DNA of 5,782 nucleotides from Anaerolineales bacterium (GTDB lineage Bacteria > Chloroflexota > Anaerolineae > Anaerolineales > Villigracilaceae), in the NCBI GenBank assembly GCA_016928525.1, contig JAFGKO010000377.1, positions 1 through 5,782 on the forward strand. The letters are read 5' to 3'. Positions within the stretch are counted from its first letter, which is position 1, and the number at the start of each line of letters is the position of its first letter. Both the position numbers and the translations under genes were made by a program. Under the pieces are notes generated by a model. That model searched no databases. It saw nothing but the letters and a program-made list of their open reading frames with translations, and was not told the DNA's origin. Positions 4,550 through 5,782 of this stretch are shown here, piece after piece.

Positions 4550-5782
4550 ATGAACCTCGAAAAGTACACCCAAAAATCCCAGGATGCCTTACTCGCAGCC
4601 CAGCGACTGGCACAGGATTACCAGCATCAGGTTATCGACCCCATCCACTTGTTGTTGGTGCTCGTCCAACAGGAGGACGGGATCGTCCGCGCTATCATCA
4701 CCAAAGTATCCGGCGGGACACAGGCCATTCAGGAAGAGCTGAGCAATGAGCTCGCTAAAAGGCCAAAGGTCCAGGGTGCCAACCTGGATATAGGCATGTC
4801 ATCTCAGACGGCGGAAGTACTGACAGCCGCCGAACGCTATGCCAAGGGCATGCAGGACGATTATGTTTCCACCGAGCATATCTTGCTGGGTCTGGCAGAT
4901 AGCAGTGAAAGCAAGCGTCTGACGCAATTCGGTCTGACCAAGGACGCGATCCTATCCGCCTTGAAACAGGTGCGCGGTTCCCAGCGCGTCACCTCACAGA
5001 ATCCCGAAGGCACCTTCCAATCGCTGGAAAAATATGGCCGCGACCTGACCGCTATGGCGCGCCAGGGCAAACTCGACCCGGTCATTGGACGTGATGAGGA
5101 GATCCGCCGGACGATCCAAATTCTGTCCCGCCGCACCAAGAACAACCCGGCCCTGATCGGCGAACCGGGCGTCGGCAAGACCGCCATCGTCGAGGGGCTG
5201 GCCCAGCGCATCGTCAACGGGGATGTCCCCGAGGGTCTCAAGCACAAACGCCTGGTCCAACTGGACATGGGTGCTCTGGTGGCAGGCGCAAAATATCGCG
5301 GCGAGTTCGAAGAACGCTTGAAGGCCGTGTTGAAAGAGATTACCGATTCTGAAGGGGAAATAATCCTGTTTCTGGATGAAATGCACACGGTCGTTGGCGC
5401 GGGTGCAGCTGAGGGCGCCATGGATGCCAGTAACATGCTGAAGCCCATGCTGGCGCGCGGCGAGCTTCATCTGATCGGCGCGACCACGCTGAACGAGTAC
5501 CACAAATATATCGAGAAAGATCCCGCCCTGGAGCGTCGCTTCCAGCCGGTGGTGGTGGAAGAGCCGTCCGTGGAAGACACAGTCAGTATCCTGCGCGGAC
5601 TCAAGGAACGCTACGAAGTCCACCACGGCGTGCGTATCACCGATGCCGCGGTTCTGGCTGCCGCGACGCTTTCGCAGCGTTACATCAGCGACCGCTTCCT
5701 GCCCGACAAGGCCATCGACCTGATCGACGAGGCAGCCGCGCGGCTGCGCACCGAGATCGATTCCAAGCCCCAGGCGCTGGAC
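4550..5782 (+). CDS. clpB: ClpB disaggregase (Hsp104/Clp AAA+ ATPase), N-terminal 411 residues; 3' end outside window
   Basis: ClpB extracts polypeptides from aggregates together with DnaK and a J protein, threading them through a hexameric ring in the cytoplasm. The ATG at 4550 follows AAGGA (4538-4542) with 7 nt spacing. The Clp N domain spans about residues 1-145 as two repeats (DPIHLLL near 30-36; STEHILLGL in the second). AAA+ domain 1 begins near 160 ([23 protein letters not shown]). Walker A GEPGVGKT is at 204-211 and Walker B has D276 and E277. A pore-loop [10 protein letters not shown] follows Walker A, the arginine-finger pair is R329-R330, and the sensor-2 region is [15 protein letters not shown] from 384. 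These positions are offset by only two residues from E. coli ClpB, so the N-terminal half is full length and intact. The middle domain and AAA+ domain 2 are cut off by the window edge. ClpB is preferred over ClpA or ClpC because of this linker and motif spacing, but the missing M domain would settle it. Confidence 0.95.
   Translation, partial: MNLEKYTQKSQDALLAAQRLAQDYQHQVIDPIHLLLVLVQQEDGIVRAIITKVSGGTQAIQEELSNELAKRPKVQGANLDIGMSSQTAEVLTAAERYAKGMQDDYVSTEHILLGLADSSESKRLTQFGLTKDAILSALKQVRGSQRVTSQNPEGTFQSLEKYGRDLTAMARQGKLDPVIGRDEEIRRTIQILSRRTKNNPALIGEPGVGKTAIVEGLAQRIVNGDVPEGLKHKRLVQLDMGALVAGAKYRGEFEERLKAVLKEITDSEGEIILFLDEMHTVVGAGAAEGAMDASNMLKPMLARGELHLIGATTLNEYHKYIEKDPALERRFQPVVVEEPSVEDTVSILRGLKERYEVHHGVRITDAAVLAAATLSQRYISDRFLPDKAIDLIDEAAARLRTEIDSKPQALD

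Noticed and set aside
4994..5626. 210-codon open frame on the minus strand, and another at 4861-5448
   Set aside because: Both are antisense to clpB AAA+ domain 1, which is fully motif-supported; GC-rich third positions often leave antisense frames open.
1..5782. CRISPR arrays, tRNA or rRNA genes, transposase genes
   Set aside because: No direct-repeat arrays, cloverleaf-like segments, rRNA-like stretches or transposase motifs were seen by eye in the window.

Overview
The window looks like a chromosomal protein quality-control locus from a free-living bacterium, most likely a member of the Chloroflexota (Anaerolineae-like). That placement is an inference from three things: the protein style (Zn-less DnaJ with a CbpM-like partner, a dynamin-like GTPase and ClpB in one row), the moderate-to-high GC of the large genes, and an intergenic palindromic repeat of a style I associate with that phylum. 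No rRNA or tRNA is present to confirm it. All supported genes are on the + strand.

Layout. Positions 1-303 hold the C-terminal 100 residues of an unrecognised helical protein whose start lies outside the window. Positions 304-464 carry no confident gene, but contain a possible frame-broken mini-ORF (329-426), a perfect 12-bp palindrome (335-346) and a weak promoter-like pair. Positions 465-2470 form a tight four-gene unit: a 158-aa Trp-rich protein with two widely spaced CxxC knuckles; an 87-aa protein with four Cys, overlapping it by 4 nt; a DnaJ/CbpA-type co-chaperone without the DnaJ zinc finger, 11 nt downstream; and a CbpM-like coiled-coil modulator, 22 nt downstream. Positions 2471-2690 are non-coding and hold an AT-rich inverted repeat and a 52-bp composite palindromic repeat. 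Positions 2691-4445 encode a 584-aa dynamin-like GTPase with a C-terminal membrane hairpin. Positions 4446-4549 form a short leader with two hairpins and no CIRCE element. Positions 4550-5782 encode the first 411 residues of the disaggregase ClpB; the gene runs off the right edge.

How the genes may work together. J-domain proteins recruit Hsp70 (not present here) to substrates and, with ClpB, rescue aggregated proteins. CbpM-type proteins bind and restrain CbpA-type J proteins. The two Cys-rich small proteins are cotranscribed with the J protein and have no recognised function; they are the best candidates for undescribed co-chaperone partners. The dynamin-like GTPase between the J-protein unit and clpB suggests, but does not prove, a link between membrane maintenance and the stress response.
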